From JAMZMI01 sp039970095 (GTDB taxonomy: Bacteria > Bacteroidota > Bacteroidia > Cytophagales > Cyclobacteriaceae): DNA of 64,000 nucleotides. The notes under the pieces are model-generated. The model was not told the DNA's origin, ran no database searches, and saw only the letters and a list, made by a program, of their open reading frames with translations. The stretch covers positions 29,305 to 93,304 of the forward strand of contig JBDVMP010000023.1 in NCBI GenBank assembly GCA_039970095.1, given 5' to 3'. Within the stretch, counting starts at the first letter, position 1; each line of letters begins with the position of its first letter. Below are positions 9,609-18,194 of this stretch, in pieces. A program made the translations under genes and the position numbers.

Positions 9609-10454
9609 CTATTGCTTGAGCATAGATATATTGTCAAATATGACACCATCTACAGGAAACGTGATTCCTCCAGAACGAATTACTACATAATGGGTGCCTG
9701 CAGTTAATTCGATCATGTTGCTGTCTTTACAATTATCAGCTGCAATTGAACCTGTATGATTCGCGTGATCAGGGCAATCCCAAGTATTGAGCGCCAATAC
9801 GGCACTTGCTCCATCATCGCCATTGTAGTCATCATCAGCCAATGGCTCATCACTTCCAACCCATACTTCTGCCCAAAATTCATCCGCACCAACAGTTGTC
9901 ACGTCCATGTCAAAAGCGTATGTACCGGCTTCCACGGTAACAGCTTGCCAAACGCCACCGTGGGCTTCTGCACCCCAGGTTACATCCGGGTCTACCTCAG
10001 AGATTGTAAGTACACCATCAGCAATAGTCACTGCGGCATTGTTGTTGGGATTAAACTGTTGAGCAGTCCAAGCCGAATCATCTTCAAAATCTCCGTTGGA
10101 TAATTCATTTACTGCTTCATTGCTAAGCACAGTTATTGTTTCTGAATGTGCGTCATCTCCGCCTGCATTAGTAGCTGTCAGTACCACGGTATAGGTGCCT
10201 GTAGCTGAATACGTATGAGAAGGACTCGCCTCGGTGGAAGTACCTCCATCACCAAAATCCCAGCTGTAAGAATCCGCTCCTTGCGAACCATCTTTAAAAT
10301 TCCAGGTAAGATTATCCGATGCATCCACTTCGGCTGTAAAGAATGACAAAGGCGGATCAATGGGATCTTCGTCTTCACTACATGAAGTAATAGCCACTAT
10401 CGCAAGCCCCAGGCTAAAGAGCATAATTGATTTGAAGTAAGAATTCATTTTCAT
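9609..10454 (-). CDS. PUL surface glycan-binding lipoprotein with PKD and CBM-like domain
   Basis: 281 residues. A lipoprotein signal ends at C25 (ITSC). Residues about 36-112 form a PKD domain with the diagnostic SYSWDFGDGG and YTVVLTATN strands. Residues about 113-281 start with NGDFEDDSAW and end with VDGVIFDNISML, which is the layout of CBM4/9-type or galactose-binding-like beta-sandwiches. It directly follows SusD, the place normally taken by SusE/SusF-type surface glycan-binding proteins, so it probably helps capture glucan at the outer membrane. A second in-frame ATG lies two codons downstream and could also be the start. No enzymatic residues are evident. Confidence 0.8.
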   Translation of the reverse strand: MKMNSYFKSIMLFSLGLAIVAITSCSEDEDPIDPPLSFFTAEVDASDNLTWNFKDGSQGADSYSWDFGDGGTSTEASPSHTYSATGTYTVVLTATNAGGDDAHSETITVLSNEAVNELSNGDFEDDSAWTAQQFNPNNNAAVTIADGVLTISEVDPDVTWGAEAHGGVWQAVTVEAGTYAFDMDVTTVGADEFWAEVWVGSDEPLADDDYNGDDGASAVLALNTWDCPDHANHTGSIAADNCKDSNMIELTAGTHYVVIRSGGITFPVDGVIFDNISMLKQ

Positions 10455-10596
10455 TTTAGTAATTGTTTAGTGTTAAAGAATATACACGCATTACAGAAAG
10501 CGGTACGTTTGCTTTTAATTAATATGATCCTTGTTGCTAAATGATCTTTATGAAGAGATCTTCAACATTCTGAATCAGGGAATCATTTTTTATGCA

Positions 10597-12204
10597 TTAT
10601 CCCCCACCATAGGCAGGCACAAACTGCTTTAATTGTCCATCGTTTGTAAGTCGAATTTCTGAAGCTGGAATTGGAAGCATTCCCCAGGTGTCCGTTCTGA
10701 AAACACCATTGCTGAATTCTATGGCATTGTCAATACCGTCCGGAACCACAAAGGATTGATCAACCATTGTTTTCGTGTAATCAAGGCCTCTGCGAAGTAA
10801 ATCCCATTTCCTGTGTCCTTCGCAAGCCAACTCTACCCTGCGTTCATGATAGATATCGTCCAATGTTATACTGTTTAATCGAGCGGACTCTCCCATCGCT
10901 CTCACCCTAACTTCGTTTAAATAGTCAGCTGCCAAAGTGGGGTTACTTGTCAAGTGGAGTTCTGCTCCGATCAGGTACAATTCTGCCAGGCGCATGTCCT
11001 TATAATTCACCCTCCAGTTATGATCCGGTATACCACCATCAGTTGATCTATATGCCGTTCTGGGCATATATTTCGCATTGAAATATCCGGTGTTTTGATA
11101 GCCAGGAGCGTAACTGATCAGATTGGCGTCAGCATCATAAACGGTAGCATTTAATCTCGGATCACCTGGTTCGAATTCATCATAAAGTGACCATGATAAC
11201 GTGTTGAAGCTCCACCCTTCGCTGATATCGGGATCACCCTCAGGAGTTCTTGGCCCAAAAAACACAACCGCGAAATTGCCTCTGATTCCCCAACCTCCCC
11301 AGTCTTCGGAAAGCGCATTTTCAGAGTATTGCCATTCAAAAATGGACTCTGCATTGTTCTCGTTGGTCCAGTCGAACACATCATTATAATCGGGCAACAA
11401 AGAATACCTTCCACTTGCAAGTATTTCATCTACAAGACCTTTCACAAAGGTTTCGTCGATTACCGTACCATTGGAATCCTGCCATCCATTGGTAATGCCA
11501 AACACAGGCTTAAAAAATCCTTCATGATATAAATAGATTCTGGCAATAAGCATGTTTACCATATCTGCTGTTACCCTACCTTTTTCTGCCTCCGAGGCTA
11601 TATTTGGAAGGTGATCTACAGATTCCAATAGTTCCGTGGCTATGAATGTCAGAATCTCATTTGGTTCTACCTGAGTCACTTCTTTAGCGTCCTGAAAACT
11701 TTCAAACTGAGCCGTAACAAGCGGAACCCATCCATAATGTCTGACGAGATCCCAGTAAAAATGAGCACGCAACACCCTGACTTCTGCCTTCATCCTATCC
11801 TGCAAGCCATCTGTAGTCCATTCGATACCTGCTTCTTTTTCCAGATACACATTCGCCCGATAAATGCCGGAGTAAAGCTTGTTCCATAAATCAATGGCCG
11901 CAGTGTTTTCTGGTGTTACGGTTGAGTTCTCCTGCTCTTGATATTGCAACATTCCACCACCAGGCTCACCTGCTGTAAACGCATCATCACTGAATATGTC
12001 GGATTGCATTGGGACATGAATCCATGGCTGCACTGTAAACGCATGGTAAACGGCCACCATCGCCTGGAACGCATCGTTTTCATTTTGATAGGCGTTATTC
12101 TCCAATTGATCTACTTTAGATTCCAATTCCAGAAAACTGTCAGAACAGCCAGCAGCACCTATCAGGAAGATTAAAGTCAGTATTTGATATATGATATTTT
12201 TCAT
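10597..12204 (-). CDS. SusD family outer-membrane glycan-binding lipoprotein
   Basis: 535 residues with a lipobox ending at C20 (IGAAGC). The sequence shows the SusD fold: N-terminal helices with TPR-like packing, RAHFYWDLVRHYGWVPL near 155, and the C-terminal region with YKDMRLAELYLIGAELHL and the final HERRVELACEGHRKWDLLR motif common to RagB/SusD proteins. It is the lid of the SusC channel and hands oligosaccharides to it. It follows susC by only 17 bp, so the two are co-transcribed and translated together. The cargo is inferred from the downstream enzymes to be a beta-glucan. Confidence 0.95.
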   Translation of the reverse strand: MKNIIYQILTLIFLIGAAGCSDSFLELESKVDQLENNAYQNENDAFQAMVAVYHAFTVQPWIHVPMQSDIFSDDAFTAGEPGGGMLQYQEQENSTVTPENTAAIDLWNKLYSGIYRANVYLEKEAGIEWTTDGLQDRMKAEVRVLRAHFYWDLVRHYGWVPLVTAQFESFQDAKEVTQVEPNEILTFIATELLESVDHLPNIASEAEKGRVTADMVNMLIARIYLYHEGFFKPVFGITNGWQDSNGTVIDETFVKGLVDEILASGRYSLLPDYNDVFDWTNENNAESIFEWQYSENALSEDWGGWGIRGNFAVVFFGPRTPEGDPDISEGWSFNTLSWSLYDEFEPGDPRLNATVYDADANLISYAPGYQNTGYFNAKYMPRTAYRSTDGGIPDHNWRVNYKDMRLAELYLIGAELHLTSNPTLAADYLNEVRVRAMGESARLNSITLDDIYHERRVELACEGHRKWDLLRRGLDYTKTMVDQSFVVPDGIDNAIEFSNGVFRTDTWGMLPIPASEIRLTNDGQLKQFVPAYGGG

Positions 12205-12221
12205 GATTAAGTCCTTTTAAA

Positions 12222-15200
12222 TCAAAATGTTATGTTCACTCCAGTCACAAATGTTTTTGCCTGCGGATAGACACCATAGTCTATCCCCATGCCTAGTGCG
12301 CCCCCTCCAACTTCTACTTCCATTCCGGAGTATTTGGTTAATGTCAGCAGGTTTTCAGATGTGACATAAAACCTGACAATGGATATTTTTAGTTTCCCCG
12401 TCAGGTTGGTGGGCAGTGTGTACCCAAGGGTGATATTTTTCAACCTGAGATAATCGGCATCTTCCAGATAAAAATCAGATGGATTTCTCCATGATCTGTT
12501 GAGATCCGAACTTGTAACTCTTGGCACATCAGTGTTTGTGTTGTTTTCAGTCCAGCGATCTAAAACAGTGGTTGGGTAATTGGATACAATAAGGTCTGCT
12601 CTCCTGGTTGCATTCCAAATCTGATGTCCCACTGCAGAATACCAGAACATTGAGAGATCAAAATTCTTGTAATCAAAAGACAGATTCAGTCCCATCATCA
12701 GCTTAGGATATGGGGTGCCTATCTTCTGTTTATCCAGATCATCCAGTGTTCCATCTTCATTGGTATCTACAAATATTAGATCTCCCAGCTGAGCGGAGGG
12801 CTGATGAGTCGCTTTGCCCAATTCTGCCGGATGATTAAATATTCCAGCGGTTTTATAACCCCAGAAGTAACCCAATGGCATGCCTACAGTACCTCGCACA
12901 ATGGTGCCCTGACCATGTCCACCCGTAGCTCCTAGCAAATGGTCTGTACCTTCAATGATTTCCGTTACCTCATTTTTGTTGGTAGAGGCAGTGAAACCCA
13001 CATTGACCTTTAAATCTTTTGAGAAATTTTCCTGGTAGTTGAGTTCAAATTCATACCCTGTATTTTTCACTGCACCTGCGTTAATTTCAGCCACGAGGTT
13101 TCCAAGTACTCTTGGGTAATTTCCGGTTCCTGACAAAAGCCAATCTTTATTGGTCTTTTGATAGTAGTCAAATGTTGCTGAAACCTTTCCTGCAAACAGG
13201 CTTAAGTCCAAGCCAATGTCGAGCTGTTCAGAGGCTTCCCACCTTAAATCAGGGTTGGCTATAAAGGCAGGCTGAATACCATTGTAAAGCGTCTGATCTG
13301 TACCGAAATTGTAATAATGCCCTTGAGATATTAAAGACGTGAATTTGAAATCACCGATGTTTTCATTTCCGTTTTGTCCCCAGCTGGCACGAATCTTACC
13401 AAAATCGAGGAAACTAACATTAGGAATAAAATCCTCCTCCGTAAATACCCATCCGACAGAAACGGCAGGGAAGTACCCATATCTGTTATTTTTACCAAAC
13501 CTTGAAGACCCATCTCTCCTAAGGACGACTTCAGCCAGATATTTTTCATCATAATCATAGTGAATTCTCCCAAAGAAAGATTGTAGGGTGTGTTCCCAAA
13601 AGCTTCCCGCCACATCACCCTGAACCTGCAGAGAGTTGTTGATGTAAGCTTTATCAAATGTTTCGAATATTAAACTGTCTTTCGATCCCCATAAACTTTC
13701 AGAGTATTCTCTGAATCTGGTCGAACCTACCAAGAAGGTTAAATTATTTGATCCAAAGGATTTTTTGTATGTCAGGGTGTTTTCCCAGTTGGCTTTCACA
13801 TACAAATCAGAACTCTGTGAGACTGAATTGATCTCGTTTTTGTTGGTGGCGTTGATTCTATAGACCGGAGTAAAGGATCTGTTTTTAACCTCCGCAACCT
13901 CTCCTGAATAGGCCGTTTTGAAGACAAGGCCATCCAAAATTTCCAGCGAAGCGTTAACCCCTCCTATGCCCTTGAATGTACCGGACTCACTATTGACATA
14001 AGATAGAAGAGCTACAGGGTTTACTATTTCCTGCATAGAAAGTCCAACATCTTCGGGTATCCCCCAGGATCCATCTTCGTTGTTGACAGGAATGATTGGT
14101 GGCATGTTAATCGCCTGGTTGATTCCACCACCATATTGTGAATTGGTGTCAATTCCCTTTGTCTTTATGTGCGCAACATTGATGTTGGCTCCAAGTTGTA
14201 ATCGCTGGACTTTCCGGGTTCCATTTATTCGGAGATTTACTCGCTCAAAATTCGACTTTCCCTTTGCAATAATCCCGTCTTGTTCAAAATATGACAAAGA
14301 CGATGAAAACGACCCTAACTCACTCCCACCGGTAATCCCTACATGGTGACTTTGTTTAGGTGCATTTTTGTAATACATGGCATCCTGCCAGTCAGTGTTT
14401 GGCAGCACTTCGTTTCCATCAAAAAAAGGAGATTTGCTGTCATTGACGTATGCTTCATTGATAATTCGCACATATTCATCGCTGTTCAGCACGTCCTGCC
14501 TGTGCCATGGATTCTGCACCCCGTAAAACCCCTGATAGGTAATTACGGGTTTGGAATTCTTCTTACCCGTTTTAGTGGTAATTATCACGACACCATTCGA
14601 TCCTCTTGCACCATAGATTGCGGCAGCAGCAGCATCTTTTAAAACTTCCATGGACTGAATGTCATTTGGATTAAGGATATCCAAGGCTGAACCTCCTACT
14701 GGAAGACCATCAATGATGTAGAGAGGCTCTGCTCCGCCAGGTGTACCAAAACCACGAATATTTACTGTCCATCCGTCTCCTGGCTGGCCTGAGTTACTCA
14801 TAACCATCACTCCAGGAGCAGCTCCTTGAAGTGCCTGCTCCACTCTAACTGTTTTGACACTCTCCAGAATGTCTTCATCAATCTTTGATATGGAACCGGT
14901 CAAAAGACTCTTTTTCTGAGTCCCATAACCGACAACAATAACCTCATCTAGTGATTTCAGATCTATTTCAAGGTTGACATTTATCGTCGTACGGCTTCCA
15001 ACAACTTCTTCTACGGTGGCAAAACCAATAAAAGAATATACAAGGATCGGATTTTCCAGATCAGCAGGTATGCTGACAGTGTAGTTGCCGTCAAGATCAG
15101 TGGCGGCCCCTGAATTCGTACCCTTGACAAGTACTGTAACTCCAGGCAAAGGTTCATTCGCCTTTTTATCAGCAACCGTTCCGCTAATTGTCCTGGATTG

Positions 15201-15290
15201 AGCACTAAGTTCAGAAATGGCCATGATTGAAAAGACCATAAGCAGTCCGAATCTGGCACGTGTTAAAAATTCAAGTAGTTGTTCTTTCAT
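12222..15290 (-). CDS. SusC family TonB-dependent outer-membrane transporter
   Basis: 1022 residues. Signal peptide (1-31); carboxypeptidase-regulatory-like domain (about 33-110, ISGTVADKKANEPLPGVTV); TonB box region LDEVIVVGYGTQKK (about 114-127); plug domain to about 245 with the SusC signature AAAAIYGARGSNGVVIITTK; then the 22-strand barrel to the C-terminal aromatic-ending strand (VTGVNITF). It imports glucan oligosaccharides across the outer membrane with SusD, powered by TonB-ExbBD encoded elsewhere. It is the first gene of the PUL operon; its upstream gap contains paired direct repeats that may be the operator. Confidence 0.95.
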   Translation of the reverse strand: MKEQLLEFLTRARFGLLMVFSIMAISELSAQSRTISGTVADKKANEPLPGVTVLVKGTNSGAATDLDGNYTVSIPADLENPILVYSFIGFATVEEVVGSRTTINVNLEIDLKSLDEVIVVGYGTQKKSLLTGSISKIDEDILESVKTVRVEQALQGAAPGVMVMSNSGQPGDGWTVNIRGFGTPGGAEPLYIIDGLPVGGSALDILNPNDIQSMEVLKDAAAAAIYGARGSNGVVIITTKTGKKNSKPVITYQGFYGVQNPWHRQDVLNSDEYVRIINEAYVNDSKSPFFDGNEVLPNTDWQDAMYYKNAPKQSHHVGITGGSELGSFSSSLSYFEQDGIIAKGKSNFERVNLRINGTRKVQRLQLGANINVAHIKTKGIDTNSQYGGGINQAINMPPIIPVNNEDGSWGIPEDVGLSMQEIVNPVALLSYVNSESGTFKGIGGVNASLEILDGLVFKTAYSGEVAEVKNRSFTPVYRINATNKNEINSVSQSSDLYVKANWENTLTYKKSFGSNNLTFLVGSTRFREYSESLWGSKDSLIFETFDKAYINNSLQVQGDVAGSFWEHTLQSFFGRIHYDYDEKYLAEVVLRRDGSSRFGKNNRYGYFPAVSVGWVFTEEDFIPNVSFLDFGKIRASWGQNGNENIGDFKFTSLISQGHYYNFGTDQTLYNGIQPAFIANPDLRWEASEQLDIGLDLSLFAGKVSATFDYYQKTNKDWLLSGTGNYPRVLGNLVAEINAGAVKNTGYEFELNYQENFSKDLKVNVGFTASTNKNEVTEIIEGTDHLLGATGGHGQGTIVRGTVGMPLGYFWGYKTAGIFNHPAELGKATHQPSAQLGDLIFVDTNEDGTLDDLDKQKIGTPYPKLMMGLNLSFDYKNFDLSMFWYSAVGHQIWNATRRADLIVSNYPTTVLDRWTENNTNTDVPRVTSSDLNRSWRNPSDFYLEDADYLRLKNITLGYTLPTNLTGKLKISIVRFYVTSENLLTLTKYSGMEVEVGGGALGMGIDYGVYPQAKTFVTGVNITF

Positions 15291-15362
15291 ATATAAATAG
15301 CTTACCGATGATTTTGATGCAAGCTATCTTAATGAAAAAGGCAGTGGTAGGGCTGGTAGCCA

Positions 15363-15473
15363 AAAAGTGGACTGATAACTAACCAATAAATTCCTTATCG
15401 ATTGATTACCAGTAAGTTAGATTAAAATGAAAATATCGTAAAAGTGGACACTATAAGACAGTTGATAATTAAC
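15363..15473. promoter_or_regulatory. Direct repeats upstream of susC, candidate operator
   Basis: In the 189-bp gap between the regulator stop and the susC start, AAAAGTGGAC occurs at 15363-15372 and again at 15440-15449. Each is followed by a near-identical second element: TGATAACTAAC (15373-15383, no gap) and TGATAATTAAC (15463-15473, 13-nt gap). A two-part repeated element placed just upstream of susC suits a DNA-binding PUL regulator. The binding itself is inferred. Confidence 0.45.
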
Positions 15474-15479
15474 AATATT

Positions 15480-17123
15480 TTAAAATGAGTCTATATTTTG
15501 AACCATTTTTTCAAAATCATCCCTATCTACTTTGGCCTTATTCTTAATTTTCACTCTATAGTTGTAAATAGTATTGACTGAATACCGGAGAACCTTCGCA
15601 ATAGTAGAACTGTCGACGACCCCCAGCCTGATAAGTGCAAACACCCTTAATTCGGTGTTGAGAAGTTCTCCTTCTGAGAGTTGAATAGATTCACCTTCTT
15701 TTAGTAGTTCATTGAACTGAGAAATAAAGCCCGGATAAATTGACAAAAACGCCTCATCGAAGGTCTTGTAAAACGCTTTGATCTCAGCATCTACAAATTG
15801 TCCCGAATTGATCTGATCCAACAACTGGTCAAACTTACGCCCCATCAGCATCCTTTTTACCAGCTTTTGGTATTTGTCTATCTTATCAATGTACTCCGAA
15901 TGGATATTCAGGAAATTGGCAATGTAATGCTCCTTCACAAGGTTTGATTCTGACAAATCGTGGTAGAGTAGTTCTTGCTTCTGATTAGCATCTTTTAGTT
16001 GCTCATTCGTTGTGTTCAGTTCTTCCAAAGACTTGTTCAAATCAATTCTAGCAATAGAAAGCCTTTTCATCTGCCTATAAATAAAGAATAGAGTAACCAA
16101 TAATATCAGTCCAAGTATGCTGATAATCATGATATTCAATTCAAGCCGCTCCCTCTGGTGATCCGACAGTTTCTGATAAGACCTGGCTATGGGAGCCAGG
16201 GTTTTTGAAATAACCTGAAATCTTAAACTAGAATTAAAATCTATGGCATCTTCATAGGCACTTTGAATATAAAAATATGCTTTCTCAATATCGTTCTCTT
16301 CGTAAAGAATAGAGGCGAGGATGGTCAATGAAGCATTGTCTTTGACCACAGCCCTGATATCAGAAATAGCCGAGAGGATGAAATAGATTTTTTGTTGATT
16401 ATTGTCACCAGACCCTCCGTAGATAAGCGCCCTCTGGAATGTAACGAGAGAATACCTAGGCTCACCCATTCTGGTTCTTGCTAACCTTCGTTGGTTTGTA
16501 TTCAAACATTTATCCAGGAGCCATTTATCCAAATACTCCTTTTCAACCAAGTCCAAATAAATATCATGGTCTTCCGGAAGGATTTTCACCAACTCTTCTC
16601 TGTAATGATCATACCTCAAACTATAATGGCTTTTTGCTTCCTCTGTTGAGGCATAAAACCAGAGGTCTTCAAAAAGTTTTCGTTGAACATTAAAAAACCT
16701 AATTTTCTGATCCTTGTTGAGTAGGGTTGAATCTACGGATTTGAGAATATCATCAGCTTCCTTTCGTCTACCAACATTGTTCAAATTGGCACCAAGCGAT
16801 ACCAGAGACTCATTAAAAAGCTCTTCGCTACCTAATGTCTTCGCTATTCTTAGATTGGCCTGAATGTAAAAAATCGCTGAATCAAAATTATATTTCTCAT
16901 ATTCTGCGACCAATAGTTTATTGTATCGGAACTTCTCCAGCGCATCCAATTCCGGTTTCTTCAGAAAGTCGCGGATAGCATCAATTCGGCTTATTTTTAT
17001 TTGCTCGTATTTAGACTTGTTTCTAATTTCATAATCCAGCAGTGACATCAAAGAATCAAGCTTGCTCGATCTTGCTGCAAAAAATGAAAAGAAAAATGCT
17101 AGTAGAATTATTAATCGAATCAT
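15480..17123 (-). CDS. Membrane-bound PUL regulator (SusR/DUF6377-like, LuxR-type HTH)
   Basis: 547 residues. N-terminal signal or membrane segment (1-18), a helical TPR-like sensor region (about 20-325), one transmembrane helix (about 330-350), a coiled coil (about 352-395), and a C-terminal cytoplasmic region. It ends in a helix-turn-helix (about 490-540) containing LRVFALIRLGVVDSSTIAKVL and SVNTIYNYRVKIKNK. This is the layout of Bacteroidota SusR-like/DUF6377 regulators that sense oligosaccharides in the periplasm and switch on a nearby PUL. It lies directly upstream of susC on the same strand. Its own promoter region, starting 11 bp above the ATG, is a copy of DNA flanking ffh. Confidence 0.8.
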   Translation of the reverse strand: MIRLIILLAFFFSFFAARSSKLDSLMSLLDYEIRNKSKYEQIKISRIDAIRDFLKKPELDALEKFRYNKLLVAEYEKYNFDSAIFYIQANLRIAKTLGSEELFNESLVSLGANLNNVGRRKEADDILKSVDSTLLNKDQKIRFFNVQRKLFEDLWFYASTEEAKSHYSLRYDHYREELVKILPEDHDIYLDLVEKEYLDKWLLDKCLNTNQRRLARTRMGEPRYSLVTFQRALIYGGSGDNNQQKIYFILSAISDIRAVVKDNASLTILASILYEENDIEKAYFYIQSAYEDAIDFNSSLRFQVISKTLAPIARSYQKLSDHQRERLELNIMIISILGLILLVTLFFIYRQMKRLSIARIDLNKSLEELNTTNEQLKDANQKQELLYHDLSESNLVKEHYIANFLNIHSEYIDKIDKYQKLVKRMLMGRKFDQLLDQINSGQFVDAEIKAFYKTFDEAFLSIYPGFISQFNELLKEGESIQLSEGELLNTELRVFALIRLGVVDSSTIAKVLRYSVNTIYNYRVKIKNKAKVDRDDFEKMVQNIDSF

Positions 17124-17133
17124 TCAGTAATGA

Positions 17134-17287
17134 TAAATGATTTGTAATGTACTTGGAACCTTCGTGGCAACAATGTCCTCTTATTAAAAGGCGACACAAA
17201 TTCATCAAAAAAACTGAAACCAGTCAGAATCGCCCCTAAATCATATGGGAGTGCGACTATTTCAGCAGACCACCGAGAGCCTTTGCT
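17134..17287. repeat. Copy 1 of the ~155-bp direct repeat of the ffh 3' end and flank
   Basis: These 154 bp match 20579-20734 with about five substitutions and a 2-nt difference in an A run (7 here, 9 there). The right 31 bp are the last codons and stop of ffh on the minus strand; the rest is the DNA just downstream of ffh. This copy ends at 17287, where ffh homology stops abruptly. It begins 11 bp upstream of the PUL regulator start codon. Confidence 0.92.
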
Positions 17288-17323
17288 TTTTAAGTAAGGC
17301 TACCCGATCTTTTAGTTCGTTCC

Positions 17324-17415
17324 TTATTCAAGAAGGTCAATTTTCATCATCCATTTCCTCCACTATAGTCAATAGCACTACTATACTTCCAATGTTCCGC
17401 TTCCGATACAAATCC
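17324..17415 (-). pseudogene. C-terminal fragment of a second RAYT transposase
   Basis: The minus strand encodes GFVSEAEHWKYSSAIDYSGG and then NG, matching residues 154-175 of the intact RAYT at 19482-20033 at 17 of 22 positions. A one-base loss then shifts the frame; the shifted frame continues with MKIDLLE and a stop, corresponding to the intact LLEIEFLD end. Sequence above 17415 still resembles the NPVEAGF region but is decayed. The HUH and tyrosine motifs are absent, so it cannot be active. Confidence 0.75.
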
Positions 17416-17516
17416 CTAACTAGTAAGGCTTCATTTTCGCTTCTTTTTATAGAATAATGAACCACCTCCAACCAACCGCATGCAGCACCTCGGGCAACCT
17501 GACCTATCAGCCCGAA

Positions 17517-17592
17517 GGACTTGAGGTACCCCCCCCATACGTCCGGTCGTTCGCAGGCGAGGGACTTGAGGTTGCCCCCCCCTAACGACCGC
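17517..17592. repeat. Tandem GGACTTGAGGT-C8 repeat with flanking inverted arms
   Basis: GGACTTGAGGT followed by two bases and exactly eight C occurs at 17517-17536 and 17562-17582, 45 bp apart. CGGTCGTT (about 17544-17551) and AACGACCG (about 17584-17591) are inverted copies that could fold the second unit into a loop. The plus strand has an open frame through both units. Its role is unknown; it looks like a dispersed genomic repeat. Confidence 0.5.
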
Positions 17593-17718
17593 AGGTACAA
17601 GACCACACAACCTGTCCCTCCTTCCAATGTGAAAAATATCACAAAATCTAAAGCCATCTGCACTTATCGCCGCAATATTGCACGTTAATTTATTTTTCCC
17701 TTACCAAATCCAAAAGGA

Positions 17719-17772
17719 TACGAGGCAAAGCCTCGCGCCAACTGTCATATCATTCGCTCGGACTAGCGGGGA
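17719..17772 (+). repeat. REP-like hairpin, variant stem (REP-D)
   Basis: The stem CGAGGC (17721-17726), loop AAA, GCCTCG (17730-17735) is followed by CGCCAACTG. The other REPs in this island have CGAGCT-ACA-AGCTCG followed by, for example, CGCCAGCT. The two inner stem positions differ on both sides in a compensatory way. About 20 bp on, CTCGGACTAGCGGGGAC (17756-17772) resembles the tail of REP-C (CTCGAGCTAGCGGGGGC). Confidence 0.6.
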
Positions 17773-17837
17773 CTTAACTGAATCGTCATTCCGGTTTTTG
17801 TAGCGGAGCAAAGAAATACCGGAATCTCATCATCTAT
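17771..17837 (+). repeat. Palindromic dispersed repeat, copy 1
   Basis: A ~67-bp unit that starts GACTTAACTGAATCGTC and contains the inverted arms ATTCCGGT (17788-17795) and ACCGGAAT (17818-17825) around a 22-nt loop. A second copy lies at 18195-18261. Confidence 0.75.
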
Positions 17838-17991
17838 GGAAATCCAATAATCCATTAGTGCTCTTCATTTTTTGCTTGCCCAAAAAACGAAGCAAAAAAA
17901 GGCACCACCATCAAAAACGCCCTTCCGCGCTAAACGCTCAAGCCCGCCCTGCAGGTAAAATATCTCCGATCAGGTACTTGTAACCCTTGAA

Positions 17992-18168
17992 TTAGATTTT
18001 CCTACATCTTGTTTTGAAACTTGTATGTTGAGATATTTTAAAAGCCGGCCCTTGCACTGGCCTCATGGCGTTCACACTGATGGTGGAACCACAGCCCTCC
18101 TTGTGGCAGAGGGTAAGCTTGATGGGATTCTCCGGTATCACATCTGATCCATACCAAATAGACACGAT
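17992..18168 (-). other. Short open frame with protein-like composition (58 codons), possible dispersed repeat
   Basis: The minus strand has a frame without stops between TAA codons at 18169-18171 and 17992-17994. It encodes a peptide containing WYGSDVIPENPIKLTLCHKE and then CGSTISVNAMRPVQG. The composition is protein-like with a CHKEGCG cysteine pair, yet the only possible start is GTG at its very beginning and no clear ribosome-binding site is seen. It may be a fragment of a larger gene or a dispersed repeat carrying coding-like sequence. Arms AAAATATCTC (about 17957-17966) and GAGATATTTT lie inside the same stretch and could pair. Confidence 0.3.
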
Positions 18169-18194
18169 TTATCAAGTGATCCGTGGAATGACGT

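Noticed and set aside
15291..15362. Classical Bacteroidota promoter (TTTG with TAnnTTTG) before susC
   Set aside because: TAGCTTG and TTTG are present but the spacing is about 34 bp instead of about 20, and the -7 element lacks a base, so I do not call it.
17245..17457. Plus-strand open frame sharing its first residues with one over the ffh end
   Set aside because: The shared start is only the antisense of the duplicated ffh 3' end; it then runs across unrelated sequence and the RAYT fragment.
17337..17663. 108-residue minus-strand frame
   Set aside because: It reads across the RAYT fragment in the wrong frame and through the C8 tandem repeats, giving Gly-rich artefact sequence.
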